A DNA stretch of 5,252 nucleotides. Origin: Acidobacteriota bacterium (GTDB lineage: Bacteria > Acidobacteriota > Polarisedimenticolia > J045). Both the position numbers and the translations under genes were made by a program. Positions within the stretch are counted from its first letter, which is position 1; each line of letters opens with the position of its first letter. This document shows positions 1-5,252 of this stretch, piece by piece. Below the pieces are notes generated by a model that was not told the origin of the DNA, searched no databases, and saw nothing but the letters and a program-made list of their open reading frames with translations. The stretch covers positions 1-5,252 of the forward strand of contig JAJRXN010000070.1 of the NCBI GenBank assembly GCA_024276295.1, given 5' to 3'.

Positions 1-522
1 GAACGGCTCGTCGAGAAACAGCAGCTCGGGCCGATGGATCAGCGCCGCCGCGAGGGCGATCTTCTTCTTCATGCCATGGCTGTAGTCGACGATCAGCTTG
101 CGCGGAGCGGCGGTCAGCTCCATCAGGGCGAGGAGTTCGCGCACCCGTCCAGCGATCTCCACGCGCGGGACGCCGTACATCCGCGCGACGAACGTCAGGT
201 ACTCGCGACCGTTGAGGCGATCGAACAGCGCGAGCTGCTCGGGGACGACCCCGATCCGTCGCTTGGCCGCGACCGGATCCCGCTCGATGTCGTGTCCGAG
301 GACCAGCGCGCGCCCGGCGGTGGGGCGCAGGAGGCCGGTGAGCATGGCGATCGTCGTCGACTTGCCGGCTCCGTTGGGGCCGAGAAAACCGAAGAGCTGT
401 CCTGCCGGGACGACCAGGTCGAGCCGGTCGACGGCCAGCAGCTCTCCGAAACGACGGCCCAGTCCTTCGGTGCGCACCGCCGCCGTGGCGCCGGCTTCGA
501 CCTGTCGGGAGGATTCGCTCAT
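1..522 (-). CDS. ABC transporter ATP-binding protein (partial, 3' end outside window)
   Basis: This is the nucleotide-binding subunit of an ABC transporter, which would hydrolyse ATP on the cytoplasmic face of the membrane to drive a partner permease. The 174 visible residues start at the ATG complementary to 520-522. Walker A is GPNGAGKST at residues 48-56. The Q-loop is around VVPEQ (92-96), with Gln96. The signature is YSHGMKKK (147-154), and Walker B is LLFLDE (167-172), ending with the catalytic Glu172. The SHGMK form of the signature and the 'LFDRLNGREYLTF' stretch (99-111) resemble the CcmA/EcsA/BcrA-type ATPases that pair with ABC-2 or related exporters. D-loop and H-loop are missing only because the window ends at codon 174. 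A Shine-Dalgarno-like GGAAGG (complement of 529-534) lies 6 nt upstream of the start. The gene points away from the TerB-like gene. The substrate cannot be inferred, and a permease gene may lie just beyond position 1. Confidence 0.95.
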   Translation of the reverse strand, partial: MSESSRQVEAGATAAVRTEGLGRRFGELLAVDRLDLVVPAGQLFGFLGPNGAGKSTTIAMLTGLLRPTAGRALVLGHDIERDPVAAKRRIGVVPEQLALFDRLNGREYLTFVARMYGVPRVEIAGRVRELLALMELTAAPRKLIVDYSHGMKKKIALAAALIHRPELLFLDEPF

Positions 523-533
523 GGCAGACCTTC

Positions 534-550
534 CGCGGGCGAGGCCCGCG
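534..550 (-). repeat. GC-rich hairpin in the ABC ATPase leader
   Basis: CGCGGGC (534-540) and GCCCGCG (544-550) are perfect reverse complements separated by three bases. In the minus-strand transcript this gives a 7-bp all-GC stem, and its 3' foot touches the Shine-Dalgarno GGAAGG (complement of 529-534). It could influence translation initiation. It could also be chance in DNA this rich in G and C. There is no following U tract, so it does not look like a terminator. Confidence 0.4.
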
Positions 551-653
551 AGGAGGGATTCTACTTGCGCGGTCCGGCATCCAGCGGGCCGTTCAGCCCT
601 CTGGCGGGACCCGTCCGCGTTTTGTAAGGTCGGGCCGTGCCGTGATGCGCGGC

Positions 654-658
654 GGAGA
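654..658 (+). promoter_or_regulatory. Ribosome binding site that selects the ATG at 666
   Basis: GGAGA at 654-658 lies 7 nt before the ATG at 666. The upstream in-frame alternatives, GTG at 642 and ATG at 645, have no comparable purine-rich site at the right distance. A start at 666 also gives the natural-looking N-terminus MKLLELLGL, so 666 is preferred. Confidence 0.7.
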
Positions 659-665
659 ACCGACG

Positions 666-1229
666 ATGAAGCTCCTCGAGCTGCTCGGGTTGTCCCGGGA
701 TGCGGGAAACGACGACGTGGAGGACGGCGACACGATCCGGCGCATCGCCGCGGAACTCGAGGCGCTGGCACCGGAGGCCGCACGCCGCGTGGCGGCGCTG
801 GCGTATCTGCTCGGACGGATCGCCTGGGTCGACCGCCGGGTGACCGAGGAGGAATCCGAGGCGATGGTGCGCATCGTCGCCGAGCGGTCCGGCCTGTCCG
901 AGGCCCAGGCGACGCTCGCGGTGGAGATCGCCAAGACGCGGGCGCGCCTGTTCGGCGGTACGGACGACTTCCTGGTCGCCCGGGAACTCGGTGAACTCGT
1001 CCCCCGCGCCGAGAAGCGGTCGATCCTCGACGCGCTGTTCGCCGTCGCCGCGGCGGACGGTGCGATCTCGACCGCGGAAGCCAACGAGATCCGGCTGATC
1101 GCGGACACGATCGGCCTCGAGCACGAGGACTACGTCGCGATGCGCAGTCGATACCGCGATCGACTGGCCGTGCTGCGCGAGGACACGCAAGGGGCGGGCC
1201 GGAAGCGGACGGGGGAGCCGGACCGGTGA
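666..1229 (+). CDS. TerB-like (tellurite-resistance TerB family) helical protein
   Basis: The product is a 187-residue soluble, probably all-helical protein with no signal peptide or membrane segment. The body resembles the TerB/DjlA-N-like fold. It has an N-terminal helical half with the acidic motif WVDRRVTEEES (54-64), followed by an 'IVAERSGLS' helix (70-78). The second half carries the hallmark AVAAADGAISTAEANEI (126-142), with acidic residues Asp131, Glu138 and Glu141, then 'RLIADTIGL' (143-151). In TerB proteins the equivalent acidic residues can bind metal ions, and related domains occur in stress-response and envelope-associated proteins. No specific tellurite role can be claimed, because the rest of a ter operon is absent. 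The last ~14 residues are charged and probably disordered. Its stop overlaps the next start (GTGA, 1226-1229), implying translational coupling to the DUF1684 gene. Family assignment is from motif recognition, and function is unknown. Confidence 0.8.
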   Translation: MKLLELLGLSRDAGNDDVEDGDTIRRIAAELEALAPEAARRVAALAYLLGRIAWVDRRVTEEESEAMVRIVAERSGLSEAQATLAVEIAKTRARLFGGTDDFLVARELGELVPRAEKRSILDALFAVAAADGAISTAEANEIRLIADTIGLEHEDYVAMRSRYRDRLAVLREDTQGAGRKRTGEPDR

Positions 1230-2158
1230 GTCGGCTGCGCGACGTCCTGTGGCGGCGGGCGCCGCTGCTGCTGCAGGCGCTGATGGCGGGCTGTCCGGGG
1301 CCGACCGTCGCCCCCGAGGTTCCGGCGGACTGGCGGCGGCAGGTCGAGCAGTGGCGCCTCGAGCGTGAACGGTCGCTGCGTGCCGAAGACGGTTGGCTGA
1401 CGCTGGTGGCGCTCGCGTGGTTCGGGGACGATCCCCTGACGGTCGGCACCGGGGACGACGTCGACGTGCGGCTCGCCGCGGGCAGCGCGCCAGTGCGGGT
1501 CGGGACGTTCCGGGTGGTCGATCACCGCGTCCTGTTCGAGGCCGCGCCGGGCGTGCAGGCGACGGTCGACGGCCGCTCGGTCGAGCAGGTCGTGCTGCAC
1601 ACCGACGCCGACGAACAGCCGGACGTGGTGCGTGTCGGCCGGGTGTCGATCTTCGCCATCGACCGTGACGGCCGGCTGGCGCTGCGGATCAAGGATCCCG
1701 AGGCTCCGGCGCGGCGGCGATTCCACGGGCTCGACTGGTACCCGGTCGACGTGCGCTGGCGGGTCGCCGCGCGGTACGAGCCGTTCGACGAACCGCGCGA
1801 GGTGACGATACCGACCGCGACCGGATACGACTCCAGGATGGTGGCGCCGGGACGCCTGGTGTTCGAACTGGGCGGCCGGAGCCTCTCGCTCGTCGCGTTT
1901 TCGGAGCATGCGGGCGAGGACGGGTTCTTCGTCGTCTTTCGTGACCGGACGAGCGGGGAGACGACATACGGCGCCGGCCGGTACCTGCAGGTCGACCCGC
2001 CACGGGACGGCGCGACGGTGCTCGACTTCAACCGGGCCTACAACCCGCCCTGCGCGTTCACGTCCCTGGCCACCTGTCCTTACCCGCCTCCCGAAAACCA
2101 CCTTCCGGTCGCCATCGAGGCCGGCGAGAAGGCCTGGCGCGGAGCCCACGCTCCGTAG
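1226..2158 (+). CDS. DUF1684 domain protein, probable lipoprotein
   Basis: The product is a 310-residue protein matching the DUF1684 family, whose biochemical function is not established. The N-terminus has basic residues (RLRDVLWRR), a short hydrophobic run (APLLLQALM) and then AGC with Cys23. This suggests a lipoprotein signal, although Met at -3 and the Gln in the core make the lipobox weak. The DUF1684 region starts near Trp43 with WRLERERSLRAEDGWLTLV (43-61). It continues with RIKDPEAPARRRFHGLDWYP (154-173) and YGAGRYL (248-254). It ends with the highly conserved block DFNRAYNPPCAFTSLATCP (267-285), then PPENHLPVAIEAGEK (288-302), which contains Cys276 and Cys284. The GTG start at 1226 is supported by GGGGGAG (1211-1217) 8 nt upstream and by the GTGA overlap with the TerB-like gene. 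Mature protein would sit in the periplasm or on the outer or inner membrane. Its 3' end overlaps an opposing small gene. Confidence 0.88.
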   Translation: MSRLRDVLWRRAPLLLQALMAGCPGPTVAPEVPADWRRQVEQWRLERERSLRAEDGWLTLVALAWFGDDPLTVGTGDDVDVRLAAGSAPVRVGTFRVVDHRVLFEAAPGVQATVDGRSVEQVVLHTDADEQPDVVRVGRVSIFAIDRDGRLALRIKDPEAPARRRFHGLDWYPVDVRWRVAARYEPFDEPREVTIPTATGYDSRMVAPGRLVFELGGRSLSLVAFSEHAGEDGFFVVFRDRTSGETTYGAGRYLQVDPPRDGATVLDFNRAYNPPCAFTSLATCPYPPPENHLPVAIEAGEKAWRGAHAP

Positions 2159-2352
2159 CGCCGCCCGCCGCCGAGCACGCGGGCCGGAAGCAGCACGACT
2201 GCCCGGATCAGCTCCAGGACGCCTTCGACCGCGATGCCGACCAGGCGGAACGGCAGCAGGATCAGCCAGACCAGCGGGTAGAGCACCAGTGCGAGCAGCG
2301 CGAGCGGCCAGCACAGCAGAAGCAGGATCAGCCACAGCAGGAACTTCGTCAT
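2080..2352 (-). CDS. Small hydrophobic membrane protein of unknown function (90 aa)
   Basis: This small gene is read leftward from the ATG complementary to 2350-2352, with GAGGAG (complement of 2361-2366) 8 nt upstream. Residues 3-33 are almost entirely Leu, Ile, Val, Trp and Ala, with one Cys (14) and Pro16 and Pro26, enough for one long or two short membrane segments. A second hydrophobic or amphipathic stretch, PFRLVGIAVEGVLELIRAVV (34-53), follows, with PARVLGG at 56-62. I recall short proteins of this LVLYPLVWLILLPFRLVGI style as recurrent hypothetical proteins in diverse bacteria, but know no function. From residue 65 the frame runs into the antisense of the DUF1684 gene and becomes non-hydrophobic (RRYGAWAPRQAFSPASM...), ending at TAA (complement of 2080-2082). 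The hydrophobic core, the clean ribosome binding site and the 112-bp divergent gap to mutA argue that it is real. Confidence 0.72.
   Translation of the reverse strand: MTKFLLWLILLLLCWPLALLALVLYPLVWLILLPFRLVGIAVEGVLELIRAVVLLPARVLGGGRRYGAWAPRQAFSPASMATGRWFSGGG
2140..2155. repeat. Stem-loop at the 3' end of the DUF1684 gene
   Basis: CGGAGC (2140-2145) and GCTCCG (2150-2155) form a 6-bp stem with a CCAC loop, ending one base before the TAG stop of the DUF1684 gene. Neither strand has a T tract after it, so it is not a canonical intrinsic terminator. It is the only hairpin I noticed between the two convergent genes. It lies inside both coding frames and could be chance. Confidence 0.3.
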
Positions 2353-2464
2353 CGGGCGGTCTCCTCGCCACGGAGTTACGCACCATGGGGGCGGCGGGTT
2401 TCCCCGGCGGGGATGCCGGCTAGAATCTGCAGTCTTCCCCCCGGAGGATCGAGGAGCGAACCCG
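2353..2464. promoter_or_regulatory. Divergent control region upstream of mutA
   Basis: This 112-bp gap lies between the starts of the small membrane protein (minus) and mutA (plus). It holds the ribosome binding sites of both genes: complement of 2361-2366 for the small gene, and GAGGAG at 2451-2456, 8 nt before the mutA ATG. It also holds the candidate mutA promoter listed separately. For the minus-strand gene I see only a weak TAACTC-like hexamer near the complement of 2373-2378, not enough to call a promoter. Confidence 0.5.
2399..2426 (+). promoter_or_regulatory. Candidate sigma70-type promoter of the mutAB operon
   Basis: TAGAAT at 2421-2426 differs from the consensus -10 (TATAAT) at one position and stands out in this GC-rich DNA. 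A poor -35 (TTTCCC, 2399-2404, three matches to TTGACA) lies 16 bp upstream. Transcription would start near 2433, leaving a leader of about 30 nt before the ATG at 2465. Between the two hexamers is an 11-bp perfect inverted repeat, CCCCG-G-CGGGG (2402-2412). It could bind a regulator, but no specific family is recognised. Confidence 0.5.
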
Positions 2465-4336
2465 ATGGCTGATGACAGGCCCGACTGGCCGTTCGCGTCC
2501 ATCCCGTTCGAGGTTTGGCGGCAGGCCGCCGAGCGCGACCTCGGTGGGCGCTCCTGGGACGACCTGCGTGGCAGCACCGAGGACGGCGTCGGGATCCTGC
2601 CGCTCTACACGCCGGACGTTCCGGGCCGGCAGCCGCTGCCGGGAGAGTTTCCGGGGGTGCCGCCGTTCCACCGGCACGCCCGCGCCGCGGGCTCCCGCGC
2701 CGGGCGGATCGAGATCCGCATGGACGTCGACGACCCGGACCCGGAACGGGCGCGCGGGACGGCGTCGCTGCTGCTGCGCCACGGCGCGTCGGCACTCGGG
2801 CTGGTCTTCGCGGGCGCGGATCCCGACGGTCGTGGGCTGCCGGAGGGCTCCGCGGACGTGCTCCGGACCGTGCTGGCGGACGTCGATCCGGCCACGGTGC
2901 GCCTCGCGCTCGATGCCGGGACGGAGACGCCCGCCGTCGCCCGGGCGCTGGTGGCGCTGGTCACGGCGCGCGGCGTTCCGGTCGAGCGCTTTGCGCCGCG
3001 TTTCGGGTTCGATCCGCTCGCCGCGCGCGTGCGCGCGGCGGCCGGGCCCGGCGATCCGGGAGCCGGGCTCGACGGACTGGTCGAGTTCGTCGACTGGTCG
3101 GGTGCGCACGTTCCGGCCGCGGTGCCGCTGGCCGTCGACGCGCGCGTCTGGGCCGAGGCGGGAGCCGGTCCGGCGCTCGAACTCGGGCTGGCCTTGGCGA
3201 CCGGCGCGTCGTTCCTCCGGACGCTGCTCGAGGCGGGCCGCGATCCGGCGGCCGCCGCGCGCGGCATCGAGTTCCGTTTCGGCCTGGGCCGGGAACCGTT
3301 CGTCGAGATCGCCAGGCTCCGCGCGGCCCGACTGTGCTGGGCGCGGATCGCCGAGCAGGCGGGACTCGACGGTCGGCAGCGGGCGGCGCGCATCCACGCC
3401 GCAGGACTACCCGCGCTGCGGACGCGACACGATCCGTGGGTCAACCTGCTGCGCGGGACGGTCGAGACGTTCGCGGCGATCGTCGGCGGTGCGGAAAGCG
3501 TCAGCACGCTCCCGTTCGATCTCCGCTGCGGTGTCCCGGACGTTCTGGGCCGCCGGCTGGCAGCCCACACGCCGGCGATCCTGACCCTCGAGGGGCATCT
3601 CGACCGCGTGATCGACCCGGCCGGCGGATCGCACTTCGTCGAGAACCTGACGCTGGAGATCGCCTCGTCGGCCTGGAAGACCCTCCAGCAGATCGAGCGG
3701 GTCGGCGGCATGTCCCGGGCGCTTGCGGAAGGACTCGTGGCGCGGCTCGTCTCCGGGGTGCGGGCGGAGCGCGATCGGCGAATTCGCACGCGCACGGCGC
3801 CGATCACCGGCGTGAGCACGACGCCGATCGCCGGTGAGCCCCCGCTCGACCGCGCGCCGTGGCCTGCCGGCGTCGCCGGGCCGAAGGACGGGCCACTGGA
3901 CCGGCATCCCTGGGCGGCGCCGTTCGAGGCGCTGCGCGACCGGGCCGAGGCCCATGCGCGGCGGACCGGAGCGCGCCCGCGGATCTTCCTCGCGCTGCTC
4001 GGCCCGGCCGCCGGCCATCGCGCGCAGGCGCTGTGGGCGAGACACCTCGCCGTGGCCGGGGGACTCGATCCGGTCGAAGCAGACGGCGGCGGTGACAGGC
4101 ACGCGCTCGCCGAGGCGTTCTCGCGGGCCGGGACGGGGGCGGCGATCCTGTGCGGGGACGACGGGCACGCCGCCGCGGCCGTGGAGGCGCTGCGAGCCCG
4201 CGGTGCCCGGCTCGTGCTGCAGGTCGCCGCGGGTGCCGGGACGACACCGGTCGAGGGGGCCGACGGGCTGCTGCCACGCGACGTCGACGCCGTCGCCACC
4301 GTCGAACGGATCTTCGAGGCGCTGGGAGTCGCGTGA
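2465..4336 (+). CDS. mutA: Methylmalonyl-CoA mutase, small (non-catalytic) subunit
   Basis: This 623-residue protein is the non-catalytic partner of MutB in the cytoplasmic heterodimer that interconverts methylmalonyl-CoA and succinyl-CoA; its length is usual for the small subunit. Recognisable blocks are WPFASIPFEVW (8-18), a TIM-barrel region with RHDPWVNLLRGTVETFAA (321-338), STLPFD and IDPAGGSHFVENLT (383-396). A hinge around 440-500 leads into a cobalamin-binding-like domain (about 505-623, beginning PRIFLALLG). The domain aligns with the large-subunit D-x-H-x-x-G motif, but Asp, His and Gly are replaced by Ala515, Gly517 and Ala520. In the barrel, the catalytic Tyr-His pair is replaced by Arg227-Val228 in VDARVWAEAGA. 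Both losses are expected for the subunit that binds neither cofactor nor substrate productively. The start at 2465 is supported by GAGGAG at 2451-2456. The stop overlaps the mutB start. Confidence 0.94.
   Translation: MADDRPDWPFASIPFEVWRQAAERDLGGRSWDDLRGSTEDGVGILPLYTPDVPGRQPLPGEFPGVPPFHRHARAAGSRAGRIEIRMDVDDPDPERARGTASLLLRHGASALGLVFAGADPDGRGLPEGSADVLRTVLADVDPATVRLALDAGTETPAVARALVALVTARGVPVERFAPRFGFDPLAARVRAAAGPGDPGAGLDGLVEFVDWSGAHVPAAVPLAVDARVWAEAGAGPALELGLALATGASFLRTLLEAGRDPAAAARGIEFRFGLGREPFVEIARLRAARLCWARIAEQAGLDGRQRAARIHAAGLPALRTRHDPWVNLLRGTVETFAAIVGGAESVSTLPFDLRCGVPDVLGRRLAAHTPAILTLEGHLDRVIDPAGGSHFVENLTLEIASSAWKTLQQIERVGGMSRALAEGLVARLVSGVRAERDRRIRTRTAPITGVSTTPIAGEPPLDRAPWPAGVAGPKDGPLDRHPWAAPFEALRDRAEAHARRTGARPRIFLALLGPAAGHRAQALWARHLAVAGGLDPVEADGGGDRHALAEAFSRAGTGAAILCGDDGHAAAAVEALRARGARLVLQVAAGAGTTPVEGADGLLPRDVDAVATVERIFEALGVA
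3794..3913 (+). repeat. Tandem-like short duplications in the MutA hinge
   Basis: Within the linker between barrel and cobalamin-like domain, TAPITG (residues 444-449) is echoed by TTPIAG (452-457). PLDR-x-PW occurs at 460-466 and again at 477-483. The nucleotide copies are imperfect (for example 3842-3862 and 3893-3913), so these are old or convergent repeats rather than a fresh duplication. Confidence 0.4.
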
Positions 4337-5252
4337 TGAAGAACACCCTGCCATCGCTGGCCGACGTGCCGCTCGATCTCCGGCCGCGGAGCCGGGGCGA
4401 CGACGAACGGCTCTGGCGCGAGTCGTTTGCGGCCGAGACGGGCCAGGCGCCCGGACGGCAGCGCTGGACCACGCCCGAGGGGTTCGAACTCGACCCGCTG
4501 TTCACGGCGGAGCACGTCGCCGGGCTGCCGCACCTCGCGAACCTGCCGGGCGAGCCGCCGTTCGTGCGCGGGCCCTACCGCTCGATGTACGTCACGCGGC
4601 CGTGGACGATCCGGCAGTACGCCGGGTTCTCGACCGCCGAGGAGAGCAACGCGTTCTACCGGCGCAACCTCGCCGCCGGGCAGAAGGGGTTGTCGGTGGC
4701 CTTCGACCTGCCGACGCACCGGGGCTACGACTCGGACAACCCGCGCGTCACCGGCGACGTCGGCATGGCCGGGGTCGCGATCGACTCGGTCGAGGACATG
4801 AAGGTCCTGTTCGACGGCATCCCGCTCGACCGCATGAGCGTCTCGATGACGATGAACGGCGCCGTGATCCCGATCATGGCGTTCTTCATCGTCGCCGCCG
4901 AGGAACAGGGCGTCGCGCGCGGGAAGCTGTCGGGGACGATCCAGAACGACATCCTCAAGGAGTTCATGGTCCGCAACACGTACATCTATCCGCCCGGTCC
5001 GTCGATGCGGATCATCGCCGACATCTTCTCCTTCACGGCGGCTCAGATGCCGCGCTTCAACAGCATCTCGATCTCCGGCTATCACATGCAGGAGGCCGGC
5101 GCGACGCCCGATCTCGAGCTGGGCTACACGCTGGCCGACGGGCTCGAATACCTGCGTTGCGGACTGTCGGCCGGACTCGAACTCGACCGGTTCGCTCCGC
5201 GGCTGTCGTTCTTCTTCGCGATCGGGATGAACTTCTACGTCGAGGTCGCCAA
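4336..5252 (+). CDS. mutB: Methylmalonyl-CoA mutase, large catalytic subunit (partial, 3' end outside window)
   Basis: MutB carries out the adenosylcobalamin-dependent radical rearrangement of (R)-methylmalonyl-CoA to succinyl-CoA, linking propionate, odd-chain fatty acid and branched amino-acid breakdown to the TCA cycle. The 305 visible codons are the N-terminal extension and most of the substrate-binding TIM barrel. Compared from memory with the Propionibacterium enzyme, Tyr89, Arg207, Tyr243 and His244 correspond to Tyr95 (TIRQYAGF), Arg213 (EFMVRNTYIYPP), Tyr249 and His250 (SISGYHMQEAGA). All are present. GTIQND and AFDLPTHRGYDSDNPRV are near-identical to known large subunits. The cobalamin-binding domain with DxHxxG lies beyond 5252. 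The ATG at 4336 overlaps the mutA stop as TGATG, and GGGAG (4324-4328) lies 7 nt upstream. The frame is open to the window end. Large subunits are usually about 700-730 residues, so less than half is visible. Confidence 0.97.
   Translation, partial: MKNTLPSLADVPLDLRPRSRGDDERLWRESFAAETGQAPGRQRWTTPEGFELDPLFTAEHVAGLPHLANLPGEPPFVRGPYRSMYVTRPWTIRQYAGFSTAEESNAFYRRNLAAGQKGLSVAFDLPTHRGYDSDNPRVTGDVGMAGVAIDSVEDMKVLFDGIPLDRMSVSMTMNGAVIPIMAFFIVAAEEQGVARGKLSGTIQNDILKEFMVRNTYIYPPGPSMRIIADIFSFTAAQMPRFNSISISGYHMQEAGATPDLELGYTLADGLEYLRCGLSAGLELDRFAPRLSFFFAIGMNFYVEVA

Larger units (their letters stand above)
523..665. promoter_or_regulatory. Divergent control region between ABC ATPase and TerB-like gene
   Basis: This 143-bp gap separates the starts of two divergent genes, so it must hold the leaders of both unless transcription enters from elsewhere. 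The only A/T-rich patch is GTTTTGTAAGGT around 619-630. TTGTAA at 622-627 could act as a -10 for the plus-strand genes, but I see no good -35 at 16-18 bp spacing. For the minus-strand gene, a perfect 7-bp inverted repeat sits directly upstream of its ribosome binding site and has its own entry. No coding frame with a credible start and Shine-Dalgarno is visible here. Confidence 0.35.

Noticed and set aside
642..665. Longer TerB-like protein starting at GTG 642 or ATG 645
   Set aside because: No ribosome binding site at a suitable distance, whereas GGAGA at 654-658 is well placed for ATG 666.
34..994. Plus-strand frames over the ABC ATPase and TerB-like region
   Set aside because: They are antisense to the Walker A, signature and Walker B motifs of the ATPase, or out of frame with the TerB-like gene. 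No ribosome binding sites or recognisable domains.
666..1229. Tellurite resistance operon
   Set aside because: Only a TerB-like domain is present. No terA, terC, terD, terE or terZ-like gene is visible, so a tellurite role is unsupported.
2140..2155. Intrinsic terminator after the DUF1684 gene
   Set aside because: The stem is only 6 bp, lies inside both coding frames and has no T tract on either strand.
1130..2386. Long minus-strand frame opposite the DUF1684 gene
   Set aside because: Arg/Pro/Ala-rich translation with no motifs, antisense to a gene with a clear conserved block. Shadow frame.
2605..5085. Very long open frame on the minus strand opposite mutA and mutB
   Set aside because: Its translation is Arg/Ala/Ser/Pro-rich low-complexity sequence with no family resemblance, and it runs antisense to two strongly recognisable mutase genes. 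It is a by-product of GC-rich codon use.

Overview
The window is a dense stretch of bacterial chromosome with high GC (about 70 % by eye). Third codon positions are strongly G/C, which also produces long antisense shadow frames. The gene content suggests a free-living bacterium that metabolises propionyl-CoA/methylmalonyl-CoA and has a two-subunit methylmalonyl-CoA mutase. High-GC Acidobacteriota, Myxococcota, Gemmatimonadota or a related lineage would fit, but nothing here fixes the phylum. I see no mobile element, CRISPR array, tRNA or rRNA.

Layout from left to right. (1) 1-522, minus strand: N-terminal part of an ABC-transporter ATPase, cut by the window edge after Walker B. (2) 523-665: a short divergent control region. 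(3) 666-2158, plus strand: two translationally coupled genes, a TerB-like helical protein and a DUF1684 protein with a probable lipoprotein signal. (4) 2080-2352, minus strand: a 90-residue, very hydrophobic membrane protein whose 3' end overlaps the 3' end of the DUF1684 gene tail-to-tail. (5) 2353-2464: a second divergent control region with a credible sigma70-type promoter (TAGAAT at 2421-2426) for the next operon. (6) 2465-5252, plus strand: the methylmalonyl-CoA mutase small subunit (mutA, complete), then the catalytic large subunit (mutB, cut by the right edge), joined by a TGATG stop/start overlap.

The clearest biology is the mutA-mutB operon. Together the two proteins form the adenosylcobalamin-dependent heterodimer that interconverts (R)-methylmalonyl-CoA and succinyl-CoA. 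MutB keeps the substrate and radical-chemistry residues. MutA has lost both the Tyr-His pair and the cobalamin His ligand, as is normal for the non-catalytic subunit. The TerB-like/DUF1684 pair has no established function. Its position beside an ABC transporter hints at an envelope role, but this is only inference. I did not find a convincing previously undescribed system. The most unusual feature is the convergent gene overlap, where the small membrane protein's tail is read from the antisense of the conserved DUF1684 C-terminus.
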